NCBI RefSeq assembly: GCF_024347415.1
Contig: NZ_AP025476.1
Coordinates: 1-64,000, forward strand
Direction: 5' to 3'
Origin: Vibrio crassostreae
Lineage (GTDB): Bacteria > Pseudomonadota > Gammaproteobacteria > Enterobacterales > Vibrionaceae
DNA: 64,000 nt
Shown one piece after another: positions 31,159-46,746 of the stretch. The notes under the pieces were generated by a model, which was given only the letters and a program-made list of their open reading frames with translations, had not been told where the DNA came from and did not search any database. Position 1 is the first letter of the stretch. Every line of letters begins with the position of its first letter. Both the position numbers and the translations under genes were made by a program.

Positions 31159-31410
31159 CTACGCCTCCAATCCCTTTCTGATCAAATACTGGTAAGGCAA
31201 CGTTTCTGTTGCTTGGCCTACCAACTGGTGATCCATGAATCGACAAAAGCTCGGAATATCTCGAGTTGTCGAAGGATCGTCAGCCTTTACCAGTAACACA
31301 TCGCCATCCTGCATGTTTCTAATTGTCTTCCTGACCATCATTACTGGTTCTGGGCAACGCAGGCCTTCAGCTTCTAAAGTATGGGTTGCCAGTTCAGGTT
31401 TGAATGTCAT
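31159..31410 (-). CDS. tusA: Sulfur-carrier protein TusA
   Basis: TusA accepts sulfur from IscS as a persulfide and passes it to TusBCD for 2-thiouridine synthesis in tRNA. The 83-residue protein has the diagnostic [13 protein letters not shown] motif, with the sulfur-carrying cysteine at residue 19, and a small two-layer alpha/beta fold length. It is monocistronic and ends at a shared terminator. Confidence 0.95.
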   Translation of the reverse strand: MTFKPELATHTLEAEGLRCPEPVMMVRKTIRNMQDGDVLLVKADDPSTTRDIPSFCRFMDHQLVGQATETLPYQYLIRKGLEA

Positions 31411-31559
31411 GGTTTGTATCTCTATATCTATCTAACGAGTGAATAATACGTCTGCAGAAAAAATATGCAATAAGTGCTTGGCAAACAGAATCATTTCCTA
31501 TAACTTAGTTAACAAGTTGATAACAACTTGAAACAAAGGCAACTAGCTAAGGAGTGGCG

Positions 31560-31745
31560 ATGTTGACAGGATTAGATAGATTAACAATTTATTCGGTTCT
31601 CTGTTTTATTTCTTTTTGTGCGTTAGTACTACGTTCATCGACAGAGACCTCACTGATGCCTATTTTTGGCATAGTAGCAACGATTATTGGTATTTGGGTG
31701 GAGATGCGCCGTTGGCAAGGTATAGCCGAAGAGCGAGAGCACTAA
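31560..31745 (+). CDS. Small membrane protein of unknown function (61 aa)
   Basis: I chose the ATG at 31560 because AAGGAG (31549-31554) lies five bases before it; a GTG at 31554 overlaps that ribosome site. Two hydrophobic segments (about residues 9-25 and 33-48) are followed by a charged tail RRWQGIAEEREH. A strong ribosome site and a downstream terminator support a real gene. I do not recognise the family. Confidence 0.6.
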   Translation: MLTGLDRLTIYSVLCFISFCALVLRSSTETSLMPIFGIVATIIGIWVEMRRWQGIAEEREH

Positions 31746-31813
31746 CCCGAATACAACAAGCAAATTCCGATACGACAACATTCCGACACTATCCCCAGAT
31801 TTTCTTGGGCTTC

Positions 31814-31838
31814 CCCGCGTAATTGCGGGATTTTTTTT
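31814..31838 (+). terminator. Terminator after the 61-aa membrane protein gene
   Basis: CCCGC (31814-31818) pairs with GCGGG (31825-31829), followed by A and eight T residues. Confidence 0.8.
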
Positions 31839-31901
31839 ATCTAAAGCATGCTATAAACAACTTAGTGATCAATGACAATCGTATACAGCTAGGTAAGTGG
31901 T

Positions 31902-32843
31902 GTGGAATTAGAAGACATCTATCGTAGAGACCTGAATTTATTGGTCGCTTTAAAGGTATTGATTGAAGAGGGTAGTGTTAGCCAGGCCGCGATTCGTCTT
32001 AACTTAAGTCAGTCGGCAACCAGCCGAGTATTAGGGCGCTTAAGAGAGTTACTCAACGATCCTTTGTTTACGCGCCAAGGTCAGCACCTTATCCCCACCA
32101 AAAAAGCACTTGAGATCAGCCAACGCATTGATCAGCCTTTAGAATCATTCCGTCAACTGCTTAGCCCGAGTGATTTCGACCCTTATTATTGTAGCGAGCG
32201 TTTCCTGATTGCGACCACTGACTACGCGATGCAAACCATCCTACCTTATGCACTACCGAAGATTTATGAGCAAGCGCCGAACATCTCTTTGGAGTTTGCA
32301 CCGCTGCAGCATGAACATTTGTTTAAGCAACTCAGCACCGAACGCGTTGATATGGCGATCTGTCGTCCGAGTGGCAGCATTGCACCACTTCATCAAGAGG
32401 TCTTAGGGCCGGTTGGTGTGTCGTGTCTGTTATCTAAAAACCATCCATTGGCGGACCAGCCTTTAAGCCTTGAAGACTATGTATCACTCCCGCATGCGAT
32501 GATTGCGATCAGTGATGGTGTTAAGGCTTTATTAGACAACGCGTTAGCTAATCAACAGCCTCGAAAAATGGTGTTGCGTGCTTATCACCTTGAAGCCGCA
32601 TTGGCGATTGTTGATAGAATGCCGTTGGTGATCACTGTACCTGCTGATTTGGCTTATTTGGTGGCTGAGCGTTATGACTTAGTCGTCAAGCCGCTGCCAT
32701 TCGAGTTTATGCCGTTTGATTACTCACTGATCTGGCACTCGCGTTGCGACTCTTCTGCTTCACAACAATGGTTGAGAAGAGTGGTCAAAGAGGAATGTGG
32801 TGAGTTGATTCAAAAACGGATTGCGGATGTCGGCTTGGGTTAG
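31902..32843 (+). CDS. LysR-family transcriptional regulator
   Basis: The 313-residue protein has an N-terminal winged helix (RDLNLLVALKVLIEEGSVSQ, then AAIRLNLSQSATSRVLGRL) and a LysR substrate-binding domain from about residue 95. It begins with GTG. The DLNLL start and the two-residue shift resemble the LeuO/NodD-like subgroup. No divergent target gene is adjacent, since the 61-aa gene upstream runs in the same direction and ends at a terminator. The regulon cannot be named from sequence. Confidence 0.88.
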   Translation: MELEDIYRRDLNLLVALKVLIEEGSVSQAAIRLNLSQSATSRVLGRLRELLNDPLFTRQGQHLIPTKKALEISQRIDQPLESFRQLLSPSDFDPYYCSERFLIATTDYAMQTILPYALPKIYEQAPNISLEFAPLQHEHLFKQLSTERVDMAICRPSGSIAPLHQEVLGPVGVSCLLSKNHPLADQPLSLEDYVSLPHAMIAISDGVKALLDNALANQQPRKMVLRAYHLEAALAIVDRMPLVITVPADLAYLVAERYDLVVKPLPFEFMPFDYSLIWHSRCDSSASQQWLRRVVKEECGELIQKRIADVGLG

Positions 32844-32888
32844 CTAAGACTTGGTTTAGATTCACTCGACCCAAATGACAAAAACGCA

Positions 32889-32914
32889 AAAGGGCTGATA
32901 TAAATCAGCCCTTT
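32889..32914. terminator. Bidirectional terminator between the LysR gene and acuI
   Basis: AAAGGGCTGAT (32889-32899) pairs with ATCAGCCCTTT (32904-32914) around ATAA. T-rich sequence follows on both strands. Confidence 0.85.
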
Positions 32915-32978
32915 GTTGTTTTGGGTTATCCAAGCCTAACGCTGGCGCTTAAGGTTTGATAACTTTGTGATTGAGAAT

Positions 32979-33959
32979 CTATAGTTTAATGACTACGCGA
33001 CCAGTGATTTGACCGTTAGTGATGTCTTCTGCGGCTTGAATTGCACCGTCTAAAGGCACTTCTTTGGTTGCTTGAGCGTAGAAAGATTCTGGTAGTAGCT
33101 CAGCCAGTTGCTCCCACGCTTTAATACGTTTTTCACGAGGGCACATTACTGAATCCACACCTTGTAGGCGAACGTTACGCAGAATGAATGGCATTACCGT
33201 TGTTGGTAAGTCAAAACCGCCTGCTAGACCACACATCGCAACTGCACCGTTGTAATCAATTTGCGCCAATACCTTCGCAAGCACTTTGCTGCCTACGGTA
33301 TCGATAGCGCCAGCCCACAGTTGTTTCTCTAGTGGTTTCGCTGGTTCTTCTAGTTCAGCACGCTCTACAATACGTGTCGCGCCTAATGATTTAAGTAGTT
33401 CACCGTTTACAGAAGCACGGCCAGTAACTGCTGCGACTTTGTAACCCAGTTGGTTTAGTAGAGTGATAGATACACTGCCTACACCGCCACTTGCGCCTGT
33501 TACTAGGATTTCACCGTCTTCAGGTTTGATGCCTGCATCTACGATAGCTTGCACACAAAGCATCGCAGTGAAACCAGCTGTGCCAATCGCCATTACTTTC
33601 TTAGCGTCAAGACCTGCAGGCATTGGTACTAACCAATCACCGTTTAGGCTTGCTTTCTCAGCCATGCCGCCCCAGTGACCTTCACCAACACCCCAACCCG
33701 TTAGAACAACTTCGTCGCCCGCTTTGTAGCGTGGGTCATCAGATTGTGAAACCACACCAGAAAGGTCGATACCCGGAACCATAGGGAAGTTGCGAACAAT
33801 GCGCCCTTTACCTGTAATCGCCAAACCATCTTTGTAGTTCAAAGAAGAGTAGCTAACATCAATCTTCACGTTACCTTCTGGTAATTGAGACTCTTCAATT
33901 TGAGAAACTGACGCGATAGTTTTTTTGTCTTCTTGGTTTAGTACAAGTGCTTTAAACAT
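32979..33959 (-). CDS. acuI: Acryloyl-CoA reductase, AcuI/YhdH family
   Basis: AcuI-type enzymes are NADPH-dependent medium-chain reductases that convert acryloyl-CoA to propionyl-CoA and detoxify acrylate, a product of DMSP breakdown in marine bacteria. The 326-residue length matches E. coli YhdH (324). Visible are SSLNYKDGLAITGKGRIVR near residue 33, the catalytic-domain PGIDLSG motif, and the Rossmann glycines in VTGASGGVGSVSITLL near residue 150. GGAG lies six bases before the ATG. It is monocistronic, with a palindrome upstream. Confidence 0.88.
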   Translation of the reverse strand: MFKALVLNQEDKKTIASVSQIEESQLPEGNVKIDVSYSSLNYKDGLAITGKGRIVRNFPMVPGIDLSGVVSQSDDPRYKAGDEVVLTGWGVGEGHWGGMAEKASLNGDWLVPMPAGLDAKKVMAIGTAGFTAMLCVQAIVDAGIKPEDGEILVTGASGGVGSVSITLLNQLGYKVAAVTGRASVNGELLKSLGATRIVERAELEEPAKPLEKQLWAGAIDTVGSKVLAKVLAQIDYNGAVAMCGLAGGFDLPTTVMPFILRNVRLQGVDSVMCPREKRIKAWEQLAELLPESFYAQATKEVPLDGAIQAAEDITNGQITGRVVIKL

Positions 33960-34043
33960 GATCTGCTCCGTGGAGGAATATTAGGAAACTGAAGTAACTT
34001 TAGTTGAATCATCCGAGAAAAAATAATGAAACATCAACATTGA

Positions 34044-34066
34044 ATCTATGCGTTTTATGCATAGAT
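34044..34066. promoter_or_regulatory. Palindrome upstream of acuI (candidate operator)
   Basis: ATCTATGC (34044-34051) and GCATAGAT (34059-34066) form a perfect 8-bp inverted repeat with a 7-base centre, 85-107 bases upstream of acuI. There is no adjacent T run, so a protein-binding site is more likely than a terminator. Confidence 0.4.
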
Positions 34067-34132
34067 GTAAGTAGTGATTTTCTTTCGCTAAGTTCGCTGA
34101 ACGAATCAATGTATTGTTGGATGTCGAGTAAT

Positions 34133-34163
34133 AAAAAGTGCAGCTATATAAATATAGCTGCAC
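34133..34163 (-). terminator. Terminator downstream of fadA
   Basis: GTGCAGCTATAT (34138-34149) pairs with ATATAGCTGCAC (34152-34163). On the minus strand TTTTTAT follows. It closes the fadBA operon. Confidence 0.85.
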
Positions 34164-34199
34164 AAAAGATTACCCTTCAAGTATTACCGTCAGTGATCG

Positions 34200-37561
<3,362 letters not shown>

Positions 37562-37631
37562 TGTCTATCTCCATGACATACAATCCACGATTGTTTGAGA
37601 GAATCTTGTTATCTTTCTATTATTGTAGAAT

Positions 37632-37648
37632 ACCTGGTAAGACCAGTT
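37632..37648. promoter_or_regulatory. FadR-like operator upstream of fadBA
   Basis: ACCTGGTAAGACCAGTT matches the FadR consensus AACTGGTCNGACCAGTT at all but two specified positions, keeping the TGGT/ACCA core. It lies 71-87 bases upstream of fadB, a position from which FadR represses fad genes until acyl-CoA releases it. Confidence 0.65.
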
Positions 37649-37788
37649 ATCTTAGTCTGTACCTCTGCCAGATTAATTTCAATACATTTTTTAAACAATT
37701 GTTTAACATTGTGCGATAGCACAGATCCTCTAACCCTTATTATTCACGCGTGATACACTTCTCCGCTCTTATTTACTAAGTTAACGAT

Positions 37789-38412
37789 ATGAATGAACAG
37801 CCCTATTTAATACCGTCAGCGTCAGCTCTGTTTGAAGAAGAGATAAAAAAGAGCGTCTTTATTACGCATCTTGCTCATACTCCAAGTGTAGAAACTGCTA
37901 AACAGTTCGTAGAGCAGGTAAAAAAAGAGCATTCTTCAGCACGACATAACTGTTGGGGGTTTGTGGTTGGGCGACCTGAAGATTCAATGCTATGGGGCTT
38001 TAGTGACGATGGTGAACCCTCTGGGACTGCTGGTAAGCCCATATTGGCACAACTGTCTGGGTCTGGTGTTGGAGAGTTAACGGCTGTCGTCACTCGTTAT
38101 TCTGGTGGAATCAAGCTTGGTACCGGTGGTTTAGTCAAGGCTTACGGTGGTGGAGTGCAACAAGCTCTCAAGCTGCTTCAAACTATCGAGAAAAAAATAA
38201 CCACAAAATTACGGCTAGAGTTAGACTATGGCTTTGTGCCAATCGCACAATCCATCATGGCTCAGCATCAGGCTGTTGAAGTCCAAGCGGATTATGGTGT
38301 TCAAGTTGAGCTTATTATTGAAATAGAGCTCCTGCAGGTAGATTCGTTTACCCAAACCATGATCAATAAAAGCGGTGCTAAGGCACTGGTAACGAAAGTC
38401 AAAGACAACTAG
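37789..38412 (+). CDS. yigZ: IMPACT-family protein YigZ
   Basis: YigZ belongs to the IMPACT/UPF0029 family, whose bacterial role is not settled. The 207-residue protein has the N-terminal IMPACT domain (SARHNCWGFVVG, DDGEPSGTAGKPIL, VVTRYSGGIKLGTGGL), which fills residues 1-130, and a C-terminal ferredoxin-like domain. The order yigZ-trkH-hemG-rRNA is the same as in E. coli. Confidence 0.92.
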   Translation: MNEQPYLIPSASALFEEEIKKSVFITHLAHTPSVETAKQFVEQVKKEHSSARHNCWGFVVGRPEDSMLWGFSDDGEPSGTAGKPILAQLSGSGVGELTAVVTRYSGGIKLGTGGLVKAYGGGVQQALKLLQTIEKKITTKLRLELDYGFVPIAQSIMAQHQAVEVQADYGVQVELIIEIELLQVDSFTQTMINKSGAKALVTKVKDN

Positions 38413-38446
38413 GAAGTGTGAAGCATTTCGCTTCGTTCAATAGCTC

Positions 38447-39904
38447 ATGCAATTTCGCTCAATTATTCGAATCGTCGGATTATTATTAGCACTTTTTAGT
38501 GTATCAATGCTTGCTCCTGCGCTCGTCGCACTGATCTATCGAGACGGTGCGGGTGTGCCATTTGTGACGACTTTCTTCGTTCTCTTATTCTGTGGAGCAA
38601 CTTGCTGGTTTCCCAACCGACGTTATAAGCATGAATTGAAAGCGCGTGATGGCTTTTTGATTGTTGTTTTGTTCTGGACGGTAATCGGCAGTGCGGGTGC
38701 TTTACCGTTTTTGATCGCTGATAACCCGAGCGTTTCGGTAACAGACGCTTTCTTCGAATCTTTCTCTGCATTAACCACTACAGGTGCGACGGTGATCGTT
38801 GGCCTTGATGATTTACCTAAAGCGATCTTGTTTTATCGCCAGTTTCTGCAGTGGTTTGGTGGTATGGGTATCATCGTATTGGCAGTAGCCATTCTTCCTG
38901 TACTGGGCATCGGTGGCATGCAGCTGTACCGTGCTGAAATTCCAGGTCCAGTAAAAGACAGTAAGATGACTCCGCGTATTGCTGAAACGGCAAAAGCACT
39001 TTGGTACATCTATTTGAGTCTAACGATTGCTTGTGCAGTGGCGTTCTGGCTAGCAGGGATGAGTTTCTTTGATGCGATCAGCCATAGCTTCTCTACTATT
39101 GCGATTGGTGGTTTCTCGACTCACGATGCGAGTATGGGTTATTTCAATAGCCCGGCGATCAACATGATTACCGTCGTGTTCCTGCTTATATCAGCATGTA
39201 ACTTCTCTCTTCACTTTGCCGCTTTTGCTTCAGGTGGTGTGCACCCTAAATACTATTGGAAAGATCCTGAGTTCCGCGCCTTTATCTTTATTCAAGCGCT
39301 ACTGTTTTTAGTATGCTTCTTATTGCTGCTTAACCATCACTCTTATGACTCGTATTACGATGCCTTTGACCAAGCATTGTTCCAAACTGTATCTATATCT
39401 ACGACAGCAGGCTTCACTACTACTGGTTTCTCCGAGTGGCCGCTATTTTTACCGGTTCTGCTTTTGTTCTCTTCTTTTATAGGGGGATGTGCAGGTTCAA
39501 CCGGTGGCGGTATGAAAGTCATCCGAATATTACTCCTTACGCTGCAAGGTGCTCGTGAAATGAAGCGTCTTGTTCACCCGCGCGCTGTCTATACCATTAA
39601 GGTTGGCGGTTCTGCATTACCACAACGTGTCGTGGATGCGGTTTGGGGATTCTTTTCTGCATACGCATTGGTGTTTGTGGTTTGTATGTTGGCGCTTATT
39701 GCAACCGGTATGGATGAGCTGAGCGCCTTCTCTGCCGTAGCCGCAACATTGAATAACCTTGGCCCAGGCTTAGGTGAAGTGGCAATGCACTTCGGTGATG
39801 TGAATGACAAGGCTAAGTGGGTGTTGATCGTATCTATGCTGTTTGGTCGTTTAGAGATATTCACCTTATTAATTTTATTGACCCCTACGTTTTGGCGTAG
39901 CTAA
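38447..39904 (+). CDS. trkH: Trk system potassium uptake protein TrkH
   Basis: TrkH is the membrane subunit of the low-affinity K+ uptake system that works with the NAD-binding subunit TrkA. The 485-residue protein has about ten hydrophobic segments and the four selectivity-filter loops of the family, for example SALTTTGATVI, FSTIAIGGFST, SISTTAGFTTTG and ATLNNLGPGLG. It is 34 bases after yigZ and 10 bases before hemG. Confidence 0.96.
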   Translation: MQFRSIIRIVGLLLALFSVSMLAPALVALIYRDGAGVPFVTTFFVLLFCGATCWFPNRRYKHELKARDGFLIVVLFWTVIGSAGALPFLIADNPSVSVTDAFFESFSALTTTGATVIVGLDDLPKAILFYRQFLQWFGGMGIIVLAVAILPVLGIGGMQLYRAEIPGPVKDSKMTPRIAETAKALWYIYLSLTIACAVAFWLAGMSFFDAISHSFSTIAIGGFSTHDASMGYFNSPAINMITVVFLLISACNFSLHFAAFASGGVHPKYYWKDPEFRAFIFIQALLFLVCFLLLLNHHSYDSYYDAFDQALFQTVSISTTAGFTTTGFSEWPLFLPVLLLFSSFIGGCAGSTGGGMKVIRILLLTLQGAREMKRLVHPRAVYTIKVGGSALPQRVVDAVWGFFSAYALVFVVCMLALIATGMDELSAFSAVAATLNNLGPGLGEVAMHFGDVNDKAKWVLIVSMLFGRLEIFTLLILLTPTFWRS

Positions 39905-39914
39905 GGACAACATT

Positions 39915-40442
39915 GTGGCAAAAGCTCTATTTTTGTATTCAAGCCGTGAAGGGCAGACCAAGAAAATCTTGAACTATATAAAAGAAGAAATGAATGAGTT
40001 CGAATGTGAGCTTCAAGATCTGCACACTATTACTAGTGTCGATTTTGCTCAATACGACAGAGTATTGATTGGCGCATCTATTCGCTATGGCCACCTTAAT
40101 AAGAAGCTATATCAGTTCATTGATGCCAACCTTACTCAGTTACAATCAAACAAGGTCGCTTTCTTCTGCGTTAACTTAACGGCTCGTAAAGAAGACCAAG
40201 GTAAAGATACCCCTGAAGGTAGCGCTTATATTAAGAAGTTTCTTCTTAAGTCACCGTGGCAGCCAACTTTGATCGGTGTATTCGCGGGTGCCCTCTATTA
40301 CCCACGTTATAACTGGTTCGATAGAACTATGATTCGCTTCATTATGAATATGACAGGCGGAGAAACGGATACAACCAAGGAAGTTGAGTACACAAACTGG
40401 GAAAAAGTCTCTTTATTCTCTAAGAAACTGCAAGAGATGTAA
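39915..40442 (+). CDS. hemG: Menaquinone-dependent protoporphyrinogen oxidase HemG
   Basis: HemG is a flavodoxin-like enzyme that oxidises protoporphyrinogen IX to protoporphyrin IX. The 175-residue protein starts MAKALFLYSSREGQTKKI, which contains the FMN phosphate-binding loop, and has the HemG-specific long insertion around NLTARKEDQGKDTPEGSAY. It starts with GTG after AAGGACAACATT. It ends the yigZ-trkH-hemG operon just upstream of the rRNA promoters. Confidence 0.94.
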   Translation: MAKALFLYSSREGQTKKILNYIKEEMNEFECELQDLHTITSVDFAQYDRVLIGASIRYGHLNKKLYQFIDANLTQLQSNKVAFFCVNLTARKEDQGKDTPEGSAYIKKFLLKSPWQPTLIGVFAGALYYPRYNWFDRTMIRFIMNMTGGETDTTKEVEYTNWEKVSLFSKKLQEM

Positions 40443-40521
40443 GAGAAAAGCCTACTTTTGAGGCGTTTTGAGTTCTTTTTAATCGAACGAATAAAAAAAC
40501 GAGAAAAACTTCAAAAAGGGC

Positions 40522-40549
40522 TTGCCAGTGTGATCGAAATCTCTATAAT
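40522..40549 (+). promoter_or_regulatory. rRNA operon promoter P1
   Basis: TTGCCA (40522-40527) and TATAAT (40544-40549) are 16 bases apart. The following GCCACCTCGCTGACACGG resembles the discriminator region of E. coli rrn P1 promoters (GCGCCACC...TGACACGG). The upstream A-rich tracts at 40490-40518 could be an UP element. Confidence 0.8.
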
Positions 40550-40649
40550 GCCACCTCGCTGACACGGGATGGCTTCAACAGAAACCAAAACGAATCAGTA
40601 GGTCAAATTAGCCAAGCTAAGCGCTTGAAAAAAGTTTTGAAAATAGTGG

Positions 40650-40677
40650 TTGACACTAAAACTTAAATCGCTAAAAT
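40650..40677 (+). promoter_or_regulatory. rRNA operon promoter P2
   Basis: TTGACA (40650-40655) and TAAAAT (40672-40677) are 16 bases apart, about 128 bases downstream of P1, the usual tandem arrangement. Confidence 0.7.
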
Positions 40678-40711
40678 GGCCGTCCGATTTGAGCGAAGCT
40701 CAAAAAGGAAA

Positions 40712-40726
40712 AGCTCTTTAACAATT
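40712..40726 (+). promoter_or_regulatory. boxA antitermination site of the rRNA leader
   Basis: GCTCTTTAACAATTT matches the E. coli rrn boxA (TGCTCTTTAACAATTTA), the binding site of NusB/NusE that makes rRNA transcription resistant to Rho. The rest of the 40727-40974 leader holds no gene. Confidence 0.85.
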
Positions 40727-40974
40727 TAAACCTATCAATCTGTGTGGGCACTCGTTGATGAATATCAAAACGTTTTATCGTTAGATAAAACAGATTCTTC
40801 GGAATCAAAATTGATTTCAATGAACTGAGTGACCAATACGTTTAACTACTTGTAGTTATTCGGCACAGTCAATTCATTATCATTCTGTTGGAATGGTAAT
40901 AGCTTTAGAATTACATGTTCATGTTTACATGAATATTAGTTTTGAAGTCAGTATTCGTTGAGTCACAAAATCTT

Positions 40975-42529
<1,555 letters not shown>

Positions 42530-42618
42530 TACGAAGATATTCACGATAAGTGTCCACACAGATTGATTAGGTTTAGAAAAGCAAAGAGACGAAGAACTCC
42601 CAAGTTCTTCAATCCAGT

Positions 42619-42694
42619 GTCCCGTTCGTCTAGAGGCCTAGGACACCGCCCTTTCACGGCGGTAACAGGGGTTCGACTCCCCTACGGGATACCA
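42619..42694 (+). tRNA. tRNA-Glu (TTC)
   Basis: It folds as a cloverleaf with acceptor GTCCCGT/ACGGGAT, anticodon loop CTTTCAC (TTC), TTCGACT T-loop and encoded CCA. It is the first spacer tRNA after 16S. Confidence 0.97.
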
Positions 42695-42696
42695 TT

Positions 42697-42772
42697 GGGT
42701 CGTTAGCTCAGTTGGTAGAGCAGTTGACTTTTAATCAATTGGTCGCAGGTTCGAATCCTGCACGACCCACCA
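42697..42772 (+). tRNA. tRNA-Lys (TTT)
   Basis: Acceptor GGGTCGT/ACGACCC, anticodon loop CTTTTAA (TTT), T-loop TTCGAAT and encoded CCA are visible. It is separated from tRNA-Glu by two bases. Confidence 0.97.
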
Positions 42773-42797
42773 TTTCCTCCCAAGGAAATAAAAATAT

Positions 42798-42873
42798 GGG
42801 GCTATAGCTCAGCTGGGAGAGCGCCTGCCTTGCACGCAGGAGGTCTGCGGTTCGATCCCGCATAGCTCCACCA
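42798..42873 (+). tRNA. tRNA-Ala (TGC)
   Basis: Acceptor GGGGCTA/TAGCTCC with one wobble pair, anticodon loop CTTGCAC (TGC), T-loop TTCGATC and encoded CCA are visible. Confidence 0.97.
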
Positions 42874-42936
42874 TTCCTTCCATAAGAATGGCTTTTATTT
42901 TCACTTTTAAAAAGTGAAGACAAAAGGAAACTTTAT

Positions 42937-43012
42937 GGGCGATTAGCTCAGTTGGGAGAGCACCTGCCTTACAAGCAGGGGGTCACTGGTTCGAGCCCGG
43001 TATCGCCCACCA
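42937..43012 (+). tRNA. tRNA-Val (TAC)
   Basis: Acceptor GGGCGAT/ATCGCCC, anticodon loop CTTACAA (TAC), T-loop TTCGAGC and encoded CCA are visible. It is the last of the four spacer tRNAs. Confidence 0.97.
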
Positions 43013-43078
43013 TCTTTAAGCATTCTCTTCGGAGAGTTTTTAAAAATGGTTTTGAAAGTTTAAAACTTGAAAAACTCT

Positions 43079-43095
43079 TGCTCTTTAACAATTTG
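43079..43095 (+). promoter_or_regulatory. boxA in the 16S-23S spacer
   Basis: TGCTCTTTAACAATTTG is a second boxA, as usual before 23S. The rest of 43013-43322 is spacer with 23S processing stems and no gene. Confidence 0.8.
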
Positions 43096-43322
43096 GAAAG
43101 CTGACTGATTGATTACTTACGAGTAATTCAATCAAATTTAAAAGTTCTCAATGTTTACCTTTATGGTAAACACAACAAACACATTCAAGTGTCTTGTATT
43201 CGAATCAAACATAGTTTGATTCACAATTGAGTCCGGCAAACAGTCATTGAGAATTAACCCTTCTTAATGACAACCAAAAACCTTGGTTAGTTGCCATACA
43301 CTAAGACCCTTTCGGGTTGTAT

Positions 43323-46215
<2,893 letters not shown>

Positions 46216-46346
46216 TACAACACCCAAGGGGTTTTGTGGACTCAAAGAAATACCAAACGCTTGAATGAGTTTGAAGAGACTTTTAAATCAGTTTTCCAGA
46301 TTATTTTGCCTTCAGTTTTTTAAAAACTGAAAGTAAAAGCAAAATT

Positions 46347-46466
46347 TGCTTGGCGACCATAGCATTGTGGACCCACCTGATTCCATGCCGAACTCAGAAG
46401 TGAAACACAATAGCGCCGATGGTAGTGTGGGGCTTCCCCATGTGAGAGTAGGACATCGCCAGGCTT
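46347..46466 (+). rRNA. rrf: 5S ribosomal RNA
   Basis: TGCTTGGCGACC at the start pairs with TCGCCAGGCTT at the end. The 120-base length and internal CCGAACTCAGAAGTGAAAC are characteristic. The preceding 23S-5S spacer has a TTCAGTTTTT/AAAAACTGAA hairpin at about 46313-46331. Confidence 0.97.
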
Positions 46467-46533
46467 TAATTTCGTTATTTGCATAGCAAGTAACAACCTC
46501 AACAGTGCGCAAATCTGTTGATGACAATTTGTT

Positions 46534-46624
46534 GGAGGGATGGCTGAGTGGTCGAAAGCACCGGTCTTGAAAACCGGCAACCGTTAATAGCGGTTCTAGG
46601 GTTCAAATCCCTATCCCTCCACCA
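46534..46624 (+). tRNA. tRNA-Ser (TGA)
   Basis: Acceptor GGAGGGA/TCCCTCC, anticodon loop CTTGAAA (TGA), a long variable arm (CAACCGTTAATAGCGGTT), T-loop TTCAAAT and encoded CCA are visible. It lies 67 bases after 5S with a terminator after it, so it is a distal tRNA of the rRNA operon. Confidence 0.97.
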
Positions 46625-46630
46625 CCATTG

Positions 46631-46662
46631 AAAAGCCCGCTGAGAAATCAGCGGGCTTTTTT
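46631..46662 (+). terminator. Terminator of the rRNA operon and tRNA-Ser
   Basis: AAAAGCCCGCTGA (46631-46643) pairs with TCAGCGGGCTTTT (46648-46660) around a GAAA tetraloop, followed by further T residues. Confidence 0.93.
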
Positions 46663-46681
46663 CATATCTGTCGAGAAAAAC

Positions 46682-46705
46682 AAAAAGAGCACTAACGTGC
46701 TCTTT
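46682..46705 (-). terminator. Terminator downstream of ilvY
   Basis: AAAGAGCAC (46684-46692) pairs with GTGCTCTTT (46697-46705). On the minus strand TTTG follows. It is convergent to the rRNA operon terminator. Confidence 0.75.
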
Positions 46706-46746
46706 ATCTGTGACTCTATCCCCGTTTGTTACCACTTATATATTCT

